Shown piece after piece: positions 1 through 7,477 of a stretch of DNA of 14,675 bases. The notes under the pieces are model-generated. The model was not told the DNA's origin, ran no database searches, and saw only the letters and a program-made list of their open reading frames with translations. Source of the stretch: JBBQBQ01 sp038317685 (GTDB lineage: Bacteria > Desulfobacterota > Desulfuromonadia > Desulfuromonadales > DDH964). Made by a program: the position numbers and the translations under genes. The stretch spans positions 1-14,675 of the forward strand of contig JBBQBQ010000073.1 in the NCBI GenBank assembly GCA_038317685.1. The letters are read 5' to 3'. The number at the start of each line of letters is the position of its first letter. Position 1 is the first letter of the stretch.

Positions 1-129
1 CCCCAGAAGGATTGGCTGAAGGCGTCGATGAGTTTCGTGAAGCTGCCGGAGATGCGTCGGGAAATCGGCCGTCTGCGGCGACAATTGGATGAATTGCAGC
101 ACCTAGTGAAGGAGAAGTCACAAGGATGA
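1..129 (+). CDS. lpxD: LpxD C-terminal end (UDP-3-O-acyl-glucosamine N-acyltransferase), partial
   Basis: The window opens inside a gene whose last 42 codons are visible, ending in TGA at 127-129. The peptide begins with a PQKDWLKA-type stretch, followed by KLPEMRREIGRLRRQLDEL, a charged, probably helical tail. LpxD proteins end in this kind of C-terminal helix after the left-handed beta-helix domain, and the motif is typical of LpxD from delta-proteobacteria. LpxD adds the N-linked 3-hydroxyacyl chain to UDP-3-O-acyl-glucosamine in the cytoplasm, the third step of lipid A synthesis. Its stop overlaps the fabZ start (ATGA), and lpxD-fabZ-lpxA is a very widely conserved order, which is the strongest support. 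The catalytic domain lies outside the window. Confidence 0.85.
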   Translation, partial: PQKDWLKASMSFVKLPEMRREIGRLRRQLDELQHLVKEKSQG

Positions 130-569
130 ATCTCGATATCAAGCAACTCATGAAGCTTTTGCCCCACCGTTATCCGTTCCTCCTCGTCGACCGGATCGAA
201 TCGATCGAGCCTGGGAAGGGAGCGGTCGGGATCAAAAACGTCACCATCAACGAGCCTTTCTTCCAGGGGCACTTCCCGGGCCACCCGATCATGCCCGGGG
301 TCCTGATCATCGAGGCGATGGCCCAGGTCGGCGGGGTTTACGCCATTGTCAGCGATCAGATCGGCGAGGACAAGGTCACCTATTTCGCCGGCATCGACAA
401 CGCCCGCTTCCGCAAACCGGTCGTCCCCGGCGACGTGCTGCGACTGGAGTTGACCCTGGCCAACTGCCGCCGCGGGCTCTACTGTTTTAACGGGAAAGCC
501 TACGTCGGGGAGACCCTGGTCGCCGAAGCCGACCTCAAGGCCACCTTCGCCGCCAAAGAGGAAAGCTGA
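126..569 (+). CDS. fabZ: 3-hydroxyacyl-ACP dehydratase FabZ
   Basis: This 147-aa hotdog-fold protein dehydrates (3R)-hydroxyacyl-ACP to trans-2-enoyl-ACP in fatty acid elongation. It competes with LpxA and LpxD for the same hydroxyacyl-ACP pool. Visible family motifs are LLPHRYPFLLVDR (residues 11-23) and GHFPGHPIMPGV (48-59). The expected catalytic pair is His49 and Glu63, the latter in IIEAMAQ. Length matches the family (about 140-150 aa). The ATG overlaps the lpxD stop by 4 bp, with AAGGAG at 109-114 upstream. Position between lpxD and lpxA is the classical arrangement, linking membrane phospholipid and lipid A supply. Confidence 0.97.
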   Translation: MNLDIKQLMKLLPHRYPFLLVDRIESIEPGKGAVGIKNVTINEPFFQGHFPGHPIMPGVLIIEAMAQVGGVYAIVSDQIGEDKVTYFAGIDNARFRKPVVPGDVLRLELTLANCRRGLYCFNGKAYVGETLVAEADLKATFAAKEES

Positions 570-573
570 CGCC

Positions 574-1344
574 ATGATCCACCCTACCGCCATCATCGAC
601 CCGGGTGCCCGGCTGGCCCCCGATGTTAAGGTCGGTCCCTACGCCGTCATCGGTCCCGAAGTGACGATCGGCGCCGGCACCACGGTCGGTCCCCATGCGG
701 TCATCGAGGGACCGACGGAAATCGGCTGCGATAACCGGATTTTCCAGTTCGCCTCCGTCGGAGCCATCCCCCAGGATCTCAAGTTCCACGGGGAGGTCAC
801 CTGGCTGCGGCTGGGCGACCGCAACACCGTTCGCGAATTCGTGACCCTGCACCGGGGGACAGAGGACGGCGGCGGCGAGACGATCATCGGCAGCGACAAC
901 CTCTTCATGGCCTACTCCCACGTCGCCCATGACTGCAAGGTCGGCAACCGGGTGATCCTCGCCAACTGCGCCACCCTGGCCGGCCATGTCCTGATCGACG
1001 ACCACGCCATCCTCGGTGGCCTGTCGGCGGTTCACCAGTTTACCCGGGTCGGCTGCCACACCATGATCAGCGGCGGTTCGATGGTCGCCCAGGACATCCC
1101 CCCCTATACCATCGCCCAGGGCGACCGGGCCAAGACGGTCGGCATCAACCTGGTCGGCCTCAAGCGGCGTGGCTTCTCCGAAGCGGTGCTGCGGACCATC
1201 AAAGGCGCCTACAAGCTGATCTACCGCAGCGATCTGCGCCTCGAAGAGGCCCTGGAACGGATTGCCTCCGAACTCGAACCGAGCCCGGAACTGGCGGTCT
1301 TTGTCGATTTCATCAGGCACAGCGAGCGGGGCATTGCCCGCTGA
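574..1344 (+). CDS. lpxA: UDP-N-acetylglucosamine acyltransferase LpxA
   Basis: LpxA transfers a 3-hydroxyacyl chain from ACP to O-3 of UDP-GlcNAc, the first committed lipid A step, in the cytoplasm. The 256-aa protein has hexapeptide repeats over roughly residues 1-180 (left-handed beta helix) and a C-terminal helical part containing LKRRGF. By alignment with the E. coli enzyme, His119 in HVAHDCKVGNR corresponds to catalytic His125. His138 and His154 match His144 and His160. Gly167 corresponds to E. coli Gly173, the acyl-length ruler. The signature AIPQDLKF occurs at about 64-71. It starts 4 bp after fabZ, with GAGGAAA just upstream. Length (256 vs 262 aa in E. coli) and motifs make this secure. 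Confidence 0.97.
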   Translation: MIHPTAIIDPGARLAPDVKVGPYAVIGPEVTIGAGTTVGPHAVIEGPTEIGCDNRIFQFASVGAIPQDLKFHGEVTWLRLGDRNTVREFVTLHRGTEDGGGETIIGSDNLFMAYSHVAHDCKVGNRVILANCATLAGHVLIDDHAILGGLSAVHQFTRVGCHTMISGGSMVAQDIPPYTIAQGDRAKTVGINLVGLKRRGFSEAVLRTIKGAYKLIYRSDLRLEEALERIASELEPSPELAVFVDFIRHSERGIAR

Positions 1345-1364
1345 CCCCTCGACCGGCTGCAGCC

Positions 1365-2546
1365 ATGCGTGAACCCGCCCAGGCAGAGCGACACATCCTG
1401 ATCGTTGCCGGGGAGGCCTCCGGTGACCTGCACGGAGCCCACTTGATCCGGGCAGCCCGGGAGATCGATCCCGGGCTCTGCTTTTTCGGCATCGCCGGGC
1501 AGCGCATGCGGGACGCCGGCTGCCGGGTCCTGGTGCCGGCCGAAGAGTTGGCGGTGATGGGACTGGTGGAGGTCGTCGAGCGCTTCCCCGCAATCCGGCG
1601 CGCCTTTCGCACCGTGCAGCGAGCCCTGACCGGAGAACCGCGACCGGACCTGCTGATTCTGATCGACTATCCCGGCTTCAACCTGCGCCTGGCCAAACAA
1701 GCCCGGCGCGCCGGAGTGCCGGTCCTTTACTACATCAGCCCCAAGGTCTGGGCCTGGAAGGGGGGGCGGGTCAAGAGCATCGCCCGGGACGTCGACCATC
1801 TGGCGGTCATCTTCCCCTTTGAGCCCGAACTTTACCGGGGGCTCGATCTGACCGTCAGTTACGTCGGCAATCCCCTTCTCGACGAAGTCCAGCGGACCCG
1901 GGGTCGCGAAGAATTCCTCAGCACCTGCGGTCTCAACCCGGCGGCGCCGACGGTCGGGCTCTTCCCCGGCAGCCGCCGCAGCGAAATCCGCCACTGTTTT
2001 GCCACCCTCCTGGAAACAGCCCGGCGCCTCCACCGGGAGCGCCCCGACCTGCAGTTCCTGCTCCCCCTCGCCCCGTCCCTCGACCGGGCTCTTCTCGCCG
2101 GGCCGATCGCGGCCAGCGGCCTGCCGATGACCTTGGTCGAGGAGAATATCTACGACCTGGCCGGAGCCTGTGATGCGGTCCTTTGCGTCTCGGGAACGGT
2201 GACGCTGCAGGTGGCCCTGGCCGGGACCCCGATGGCGATCATTTACCGCGGCGCGGCCCTGACCGTAGCCGTCGGCCGGCGGCTGGTGAAGATTCCCAAC
2301 TTCGGTCTGCCTAATATCGTCGCCGGGCGCGAGGTGGCGCGGGAATTCCTCCAGGAACAGGCCACCCCCGAAAACCTCGCCGCCGAGATCCTGCGGCTTC
2401 TCGAAGATGGTGACTATCGCCGGCAGGCGCAGGCCGGTCTGGCAGAGGTCCGGGAACGGCTCGGCGCGGCCGGCTGCTCGGAGCGGGTGGCCCGCATCGC
2501 CTCCGCCATGGCCCGCTGCCACTCCGCCGCGAAAGGGCTTTCGTGA
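1365..2546 (+). CDS. lpxB: Lipid-A-disaccharide synthase LpxB
   Basis: This 393-aa GT19 glycosyltransferase condenses UDP-2,3-diacylglucosamine with lipid X (2,3-diacylglucosamine 1-phosphate) to form the beta-1',6 disaccharide on the inner face of the inner membrane. Diagnostic segments are GEASGDLHGA near the N-terminus (16-25), IDYPGFNLRLA, the PKVWAWKGGR segment and GLFPGSRRSEI. It begins 20 bp after lpxA, with only a weak ribosome-binding site. Its stop overlaps the GTG start of msbA. In genomes that use LpxI, that gene often lies between lpxA and lpxB; here it is absent, so the enzyme making lipid X must be encoded elsewhere. Family assignment is firm. Confidence 0.96.
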   Translation: MREPAQAERHILIVAGEASGDLHGAHLIRAAREIDPGLCFFGIAGQRMRDAGCRVLVPAEELAVMGLVEVVERFPAIRRAFRTVQRALTGEPRPDLLILIDYPGFNLRLAKQARRAGVPVLYYISPKVWAWKGGRVKSIARDVDHLAVIFPFEPELYRGLDLTVSYVGNPLLDEVQRTRGREEFLSTCGLNPAAPTVGLFPGSRRSEIRHCFATLLETARRLHRERPDLQFLLPLAPSLDRALLAGPIAASGLPMTLVEENIYDLAGACDAVLCVSGTVTLQVALAGTPMAIIYRGAALTVAVGRRLVKIPNFGLPNIVAGREVAREFLQEQATPENLAAEILRLLEDGDYRRQAQAGLAEVRERLGAAGCSERVARIASAMARCHSAAKGLS

Positions 2547-4282
2547 AAGAATCAGGCTCAAAACTTTACCGGCGCCTGCTCGCCTTCGCCTGGCCCTACC
2601 GGGGACGGATCGCCATCTCCATGGTCGCCTCCCTGGGCGTCGCCGCGGCCAACGGAGCCACGGCCAAACTCGTCGAACCTTTTATCAACCGGATCGTGGT
2701 TGCCGCCGACCCGACCCTGGTCAGGGTGGTGCCCCTGGTGGTGATCGGCCTGGCGGTCCTGCTCGGCGTCAGCCGCTACTTTCAGGAATACTTCATCCGC
2801 ACCGCCGGCCAGCTGGTCATGCAGGCGATCCGCAACCGTCTCTACCAGCATTCGCTGCGCCTTTCCATGGGGTTTTTCGCCCGCACCCCGGCCGGGACCC
2901 TCCTCTCCCGGGTCCTCAACGACGTCGGGGTCATGCAGGCGGCGGTCGCCGAGGTCCTGGTCGGGATTCTGCGCGAAGGGGCAACCCTCCTCGGCCTGAT
3001 CTGCGTCGCTTTCTACACCGACTGGAAGATGGCGGCGATGGCTTTCGTCGTGCTTCCGGTCGCGGCCGGTCCGGCTTCCTGGATCGGCAAGCGGATCAAA
3101 GGCTATTCGCGGCGCGGCCAGGGGGCGATGGGGATCCTGACGACGGCTCTGGAACAGACCTACTCCGGGGTCAAGGTCATCAAGGCCTTCGGGACCGAGG
3201 AGCAGGAGATCGAACACTTCCGGCGCAAGAACTGGGATTTCTACCAGTTCATCCGCAAGGTCATCAAGTACGACGCCGCCTCGTCGCCGGTGATCGAGAT
3301 CCTCTCGTCTTTGGGGGTGGCAGCGGTCATCTGGTACGGCATCCTGCGGGTCATGGCCGGGGAGATGACCCAAGGGGCGCTGTTTGCGGTGATGACCGCG
3401 ATCGTCATGATGTACACCCCCCTGAAACGCCTGACCCGGGTCAACAACGTCATCCAGCAGGCCCTCGGAGCCGCCGAGCGGGTCTTTGAAATTCTCGAAG
3501 AGGTTCCGGAGATCGATGACGCCGCCGGCGCCCAAAGCCTGCCGCGGGTGAAAGGCGAGGTCGAATTCGACCACGTCGATTTTGCCTACGGAGAGGCCCC
3601 GGTGCTGATCGATTTCACCCTGCGCGCCGCCCCCGGGGAGATCATCGCCCTGGTTGGGCCGTCCGGCGCCGGCAAATCGACGGTGGCGGCTCTCATCAAC
3701 CGCTTCTATGATCCCCAGGGCGGGGCAATCCGCATCGACGGCTTCGACCTGCGGGAGGTCACCCTGGAGAGCCTGAAGCAGAATCTTGCTCTGGTCGATC
3801 AGGAGACCTTCCTCTTCAACGACACCCTGGGGAACAACATCCGCTATGGCCGCCCGGCCGCAAGCGAGGCCGAACTGCGGGAGGCAGCGCGCCTGGCCTA
3901 CGCCGCCGACTTCATCGCCCAGCTTCCCGAGGGGTACGATACCCCGATCGGCGATCGCGGCGTGCGCCTCTCCGGCGGCCAGCGGCAGCGGCTTTGCATC
4001 GCCCGGGCGCTGCTGCGCGATGCGCCGATCCTGGTCCTTGACGAGGCGACCAGCGCTCTCGATACCGAAAGCGAAGCGATGGTCCAGCAGGCCCTCGCCA
4101 ATCTGATGCAGGGACGGACCACCTTCGTTATCGCCCACCGCCTGTCGACGATCATGCACGCCGACCGGATCGTGGTTCTGGAGGCGGGGCGCATCGTCGA
4201 TATCGGCCGCCACCTGGAATTGCTGGAGCGGGGCGGTCTTTATCAGCGTCTTTACGAAATGCAGTTTCAGGAATCGTCATGA
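2543..4282 (+). CDS. msbA: Lipid A export ABC transporter MsbA (ATP-binding/permease)
   Basis: This 579-aa half-transporter has an N-terminal transmembrane domain (about 1-320, with several clear hydrophobic segments) and a C-terminal nucleotide-binding domain. Walker A is at 372-380 (GPSGAGKST), the signature LSGGQ at 476-480, Walker B ILVLDE at 496-501 and the switch histidine at 532 (IAHRLST). Length matches MsbA (about 580 aa). A homodimer is expected to flip lipid A-core across the inner membrane. The start is GTG in a GTGA overlap with lpxB, and the stop overlaps the next gene in an ATGA. Related half-ABC exporters share these motifs, but its position inside an lpx operon makes MsbA the best call. 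Confidence 0.93.
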   Translation: MKESGSKLYRRLLAFAWPYRGRIAISMVASLGVAAANGATAKLVEPFINRIVVAADPTLVRVVPLVVIGLAVLLGVSRYFQEYFIRTAGQLVMQAIRNRLYQHSLRLSMGFFARTPAGTLLSRVLNDVGVMQAAVAEVLVGILREGATLLGLICVAFYTDWKMAAMAFVVLPVAAGPASWIGKRIKGYSRRGQGAMGILTTALEQTYSGVKVIKAFGTEEQEIEHFRRKNWDFYQFIRKVIKYDAASSPVIEILSSLGVAAVIWYGILRVMAGEMTQGALFAVMTAIVMMYTPLKRLTRVNNVIQQALGAAERVFEILEEVPEIDDAAGAQSLPRVKGEVEFDHVDFAYGEAPVLIDFTLRAAPGEIIALVGPSGAGKSTVAALINRFYDPQGGAIRIDGFDLREVTLESLKQNLALVDQETFLFNDTLGNNIRYGRPAASEAELREAARLAYAADFIAQLPEGYDTPIGDRGVRLSGGQRQRLCIARALLRDAPILVLDEATSALDTESEAMVQQALANLMQGRTTFVIAHRLSTIMHADRIVVLEAGRIVDIGRHLELLERGGLYQRLYEMQFQESS

Positions 4283-4953
4283 AGAAGGGGGGGCTGGGTG
4301 AACGGCTGCTGCTGGCCGTGGCGCCGCCGCTGGCGGCGACCATCATTCGCCTTCTCTATGCCAGCCAGCGCCGCGAGATTGTCGGCCAGGAGGGACTCGA
4401 ACCGCTCTGGGCGGCAGGGGAGCGGCTTATCTATGCCTTTTGGCACGACCAGCTGCTGCTCATGATCAACAGCTACCGCGGCCCCGGCGCCCGGATTCTG
4501 ATCAGCGCCAGCCGCGACGGGGAACTGATCGCCCGGGTGATGCGCTGCTTCGGCTACGACGCAGTGCGGGGCTCCTCCAACCGCCAGGGACGGGCCGCCT
4601 TCCGGGAACTGGTCGCGCTCGGCAAGGAGCCCTTCGAGCTGGCGATCACCCCCGACGGCCCGAAGGGGCCGCGCCACCAGCTCAAACCGGGGATCGCCGA
4701 ACTGGCCCGCCTCACCGGCCGGGGGGTGGTTCCGGTCTCCTTCGTCTGCAGCCGCGGCCATCGTTTCGCCTCCTGGGACCGCTTCCTGCTGCCATATCCC
4801 TTCGGCCGGGCGGTCTTCCTCTACGGAGCGCCGCTGCGCCCGGCGGAACGGGAGGGGAGTGAAGCCTTCGCGGCCCGGGTGGAAGCGGCATTGATCGATA
4901 ACGAGGCGCGGGCCCGGGCCTGTCTGGAGGCGCACGGTGTATCTGCTGTATGA
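4279..4953 (+). CDS. DUF374 lysophospholipid acyltransferase-like protein (LpxJ-like late acyltransferase candidate)
   Basis: This 224-aa protein has the DUF374 pattern: YAFWHDQLLLM (about 53-63), SRDGELIARV, the VRGSSNRQGR segment, ITPDGPKGPR and SWDRFLLPYPFGR, with a hydrophobic N-terminal segment. The WHDQ and RDGE elements correspond to the H-x4-D/E region of acyltransferases. As I recall, the DUF374 family includes LpxJ of Helicobacter and Campylobacter, a non-canonical lipid A secondary acyltransferase that replaces LpxL/LpxM. No LpxL/HtrB-like gene occurs in the window. Placement between msbA and the Kdo transferase therefore favours a secondary acylation role, but this is inference. 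It starts in an ATGA overlap with msbA and its end overlaps the next gene by 17 bp. Confidence 0.85.
   Translation: MKKGGLGERLLLAVAPPLAATIIRLLYASQRREIVGQEGLEPLWAAGERLIYAFWHDQLLLMINSYRGPGARILISASRDGELIARVMRCFGYDAVRGSSNRQGRAAFRELVALGKEPFELAITPDGPKGPRHQLKPGIAELARLTGRGVVPVSFVCSRGHRFASWDRFLLPYPFGRAVFLYGAPLRPAEREGSEAFAARVEAALIDNEARARACLEAHGVSAV
4926..4930 (+). promoter_or_regulatory. Ribosome-binding site fixing the GTG start of kdtA
   Basis: GGAGG lies 6 nt upstream of the GTG at 4937, inside the end of the preceding gene. This ideal spacing supports the GTG start despite the 17-bp overlap. Confidence 0.7.
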
Positions 4954-6229
4954 CCTGATCCTCCTGGCCTCGGCCTTGGTCCTGGTCCCCTACTATCTGC
5001 TGCGGGGGCTGCGCTACGGCAAGACCCGGCGCGGCATCCGCGAGCGCCTCGGTTTTTACGCTCCGGAGCGCCTGGCGCCCCTCGCCGGCAAGCAGGTCAT
5101 CTGGGTCCATGCCGTTTCCGTCGGCGAAACCCGCGCCGCCCTGCCGCTGGTCAAGGCGATCAAGGCGGCCTGGCCCGACGGCGCGGTCCTGATCAGCAAC
5201 GTCACCGAGACCGGCCACGCCGTCGCCAGCGCCGTCCCCGAGGTGGACCTCTGCCTCTTCTTCCCCTTCGATCTCTCCTTCGGGGTGCGGCGGGTCCTGC
5301 GCCAGGTCCGCCCCCGACTGATCGTCATCGTCGAGACCGAGATCTGGCCGAATTTTGTCCGTCAGGGGGCCGCCTTCGGCATCCCCATCGTGCTGGTCAA
5401 CGGCCGGCTGTCCGACCGCTCCTTCCCCCGCTACCTGCGGGTTGCCTGGCTGATGCGCCCGCTGCTGCGGCGTTTCTCCGCCTGCTGCATGCAGTCGCGG
5501 CTCGACGGCGAGCGGGTTCGGGCCCTCGGCGCCGACCCGGCCCGGGTCGAAGTCACCGGCAACCTCAAGTTCGACATGCAGGCACCGCTACCGACCGACG
5601 CCGTCCTCGCTGGTTTGCGCCGAGACTACCACCTTCCGGAAGGGTGCCCGGTCTGGGTGGCGGGGAGCACCCACGCCGGTGAAGAGGAGGTGCTCATCGC
5701 CGCCTATCGCGCGCTGTTGGACCAGGGCCGCCGCCTGCTGCTGATCCTCGTTCCGCGCCATCCGGAACGCTGCCGGCAGGTCGGCGAGATGCTGAATGGT
5801 GCCGGCCTCGCCTTCACGGCGCGCAGTGCCCTGACGGCTGAGAGCCGAAACTTGTTCCCGGGGGAGGTCCTCCTCGGCGACACCCTCGGCGAGATGCTGC
5901 GCTTCTATGCCGTCGCCGATCTGGTCTTCGTCGGCGGCAGCCTGGTGCCGGTCGGGGGGCACAACGTTCTCGAAGGGGCGCTGCTGTCCAAACCGGTGCT
6001 GTTCGGCCCGCACATGCACAACTTCAAGGAGATCGCCCGGCTCCTGCTGGAGGCCGGGGGGGCGGAACAGCTCACCGACAGCGGCGCCCTGACCGCAGCA
6101 GTCGGGCGGCTGCTTGATCACCCGCAGCAGGCACAGGCCATGGGGATCGCCGGCCACCGCCTGCTGGAGGAGAACGCCGGCGCCACCGCCCACACCCTGC
6201 GGGTCCTCCGGCGGGTTCTGGAGGACTGA
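4937..6229 (+). CDS. waaA: 3-deoxy-D-manno-octulosonic acid (Kdo) transferase WaaA/KdtA
   Basis: This 430-aa GT30 enzyme transfers Kdo from CMP-Kdo to the lipid A precursor at the cytoplasmic face of the inner membrane. An N-terminal membrane anchor is visible (about residues 2-22). VHAVSVGETRAALPL follows, in which Glu64 is the expected catalytic acidic residue. Further GT30 features are ETEIWPNF, GSTHAGEEE, VPRHPER and a C-terminal GGHNVLEGA segment. Length fits WaaA (about 420-430 aa). Whether it adds one, two or more Kdo residues cannot be told from sequence. The start is GTG with a well-placed GGAGG. One base separates its stop from the lpxK ATG. Confidence 0.96.
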   Translation: MYLLYDLILLASALVLVPYYLLRGLRYGKTRRGIRERLGFYAPERLAPLAGKQVIWVHAVSVGETRAALPLVKAIKAAWPDGAVLISNVTETGHAVASAVPEVDLCLFFPFDLSFGVRRVLRQVRPRLIVIVETEIWPNFVRQGAAFGIPIVLVNGRLSDRSFPRYLRVAWLMRPLLRRFSACCMQSRLDGERVRALGADPARVEVTGNLKFDMQAPLPTDAVLAGLRRDYHLPEGCPVWVAGSTHAGEEEVLIAAYRALLDQGRRLLLILVPRHPERCRQVGEMLNGAGLAFTARSALTAESRNLFPGEVLLGDTLGEMLRFYAVADLVFVGGSLVPVGGHNVLEGALLSKPVLFGPHMHNFKEIARLLLEAGGAEQLTDSGALTAAVGRLLDHPQQAQAMGIAGHRLLEENAGATAHTLRVLRRVLED

Positions 6230-6230
6230 G

Positions 6231-7313
6231 ATGGCCGATCTGGCCGGCTGGCATAAGCGCTTGGCGGAAACAGGCCCGGACGGCCTTGGGGAACGGTTTC
6301 TGGCCGCTCTGCTGATCCCCTGCGGATGGCTCTACGGACTTTTGATGGGCGGCCGGGCGGCCTGGTACCGAAGCGGGCTGCAACCGGCCTACCGCGCGCC
6401 GGTTCCGGTGATCGCCGTCGGCAACCTGGCGGCCGGCGGCACCGGCAAGACCCCCGTCGTCGATTTCATCATCAAGCAGCTGCTGGCGCGGGGACGGCGC
6501 CCGGCGATCGTCAGCCGCGGCTACGGCGGCAGCGGAGTCCCCGGCGGGGGTCTGGTCTCTGCCGGCGACGGCCGCGGACCCCTGGTCGCGGCGGCGGCCT
6601 GCGGCGACGAACCCTACCTGCTGGCCCGCCGCAACCCGCAAGCGATGGTGCTGGTTGCCCCGCGCCGCGCCGACGGCATGGCCCGGGCGGTGGCGGAGCA
6701 TGGCGCCGATGTGATCGTCCTCGATGACGCCTTCCAGCATCTGGCGGTGGCACGGGATCTGGATATCGTCCTCCTCGATGCCCGCCGCCCTTTGAGTAAC
6801 GGCCGGGTCCTGCCGGCCGGGCGGCTGCGGGAGGTCCCGGCGGCCCTGGCTCGGGCCGACCTGCTGGTGCTGACCCGCAGCAGCGGGGAGGAACGGCCGT
6901 TGCTGCCGGTGACCAAGCCGCTGTTGCACTGCCGGCACGCCCTCGACCCGACGGCCCGCAGCCTGGCCGGGGACGAGCGGCGCCTGGACCAACTCGGCGG
7001 CCGGCCGGTCTTTGCCTTTGCCGGCATCGCCGACCCGGAGGCCTTCTTCGCCGCCCTGCGGGGGGCCGGCCTGACCCTGGCAGGGACCCTGCCCCTGGCC
7101 GATCACGTCGTTTACGACCGGGCGACCCTGGCCCGGTTACGGGCGGCGGCGGCGGGCGCGGAAATTCTGGTGACCACCGAAAAAGACGGTGTTAAACTGC
7201 GGGCCGATGATCTGCAGCTCCCCTGCTACGAGGTGCCGGTCACGGTGGTCTTTGCCGAGGCGGCGCCGTTTGCGGCGCAGTTGGAGCGGTTGCTGGAGAA
7301 GGAGCGGAGATGA
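6231..7313 (+). CDS. lpxK: Tetraacyldisaccharide 4'-kinase LpxK
   Basis: LpxK phosphorylates the 4' position of the lipid A disaccharide, giving lipid IVA, at the inner membrane. Starting at the ATG one base after the kdtA stop gives 360 aa; an upstream in-frame start exists but would run deep into kdtA. A hydrophobic N-terminal helix (about 23-41) precedes the P-loop AVGNLAAGGTGKTP, whose Walker A core is 64-74. DDAFQH replaces the usual DDGFQH motif near the active site. VTTEKDGVKL near the C-terminus is also typical. GGAGG precedes the ATG. The stop overlaps the next ATG (ATGA). Confidence 0.95.
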   Translation: MADLAGWHKRLAETGPDGLGERFLAALLIPCGWLYGLLMGGRAAWYRSGLQPAYRAPVPVIAVGNLAAGGTGKTPVVDFIIKQLLARGRRPAIVSRGYGGSGVPGGGLVSAGDGRGPLVAAAACGDEPYLLARRNPQAMVLVAPRRADGMARAVAEHGADVIVLDDAFQHLAVARDLDIVLLDARRPLSNGRVLPAGRLREVPAALARADLLVLTRSSGEERPLLPVTKPLLHCRHALDPTARSLAGDERRLDQLGGRPVFAFAGIADPEAFFAALRGAGLTLAGTLPLADHVVYDRATLARLRAAAAGAEILVTTEKDGVKLRADDLQLPCYEVPVTVVFAEAAPFAAQLERLLEKERR

Positions 7314-7477
7314 CCCTCGATAAACGACTGCTGGAGATTCTCGCCTGTCCCAAATGCAAGGGGCGGGTGACGCCGAAGGACGACGCTTCGGGGCTGGTCT
7401 GCGCGGCCTGCCGTCTCGTCTATCCGGTGCGGGACACCATCCCGGTGATGCTGATCGACGAGGCGGAAAGCTTCTGA
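7310..7477 (+). CDS. Trm112/UPF0434 (YcaR-like) small zinc-ribbon protein
   Basis: This 55-aa ORF begins MTLDKRLLEILACPKC. It has two CxxC pairs, Cys13/Cys16 and Cys31/Cys34, separated by a basic linker, then LVYPVRDTIPVMLIDEA. This is the compact bacterial Trm112-like fold. YcaR of E. coli likewise sits next to lpxK. The eukaryotic Trm112 activates methyltransferases; the bacterial role is not settled, so no function is claimed beyond probable zinc binding. It overlaps the lpxK stop by 4 bp and shares one base with the next start (TGATG). A good ribosome-binding site (AAGGAG) lies just upstream. Confidence 0.92.
   Translation: MTLDKRLLEILACPKCKGRVTPKDDASGLVCAACRLVYPVRDTIPVMLIDEAESF

Noticed and set aside
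2558..4213. Long minus-strand open frame (551 codons) opposite msbA
   Set aside because: It is a GC-rich shadow frame. The plus strand encodes a complete ABC transporter with all motifs, and the minus-strand translation is a low-complexity mix of G, D, R and Q without family motifs. Similar minus-strand frames at 535-1593, 1221-2561, 6072-7106 and 8139-9446 were dropped for the same reason.
6114..6230. Upstream extension of lpxK by 39 codons
   Set aside because: It lies entirely inside the kdtA coding region. The ATG at 6231 has GGAGG upstream and gives the normal LpxK N-terminus.
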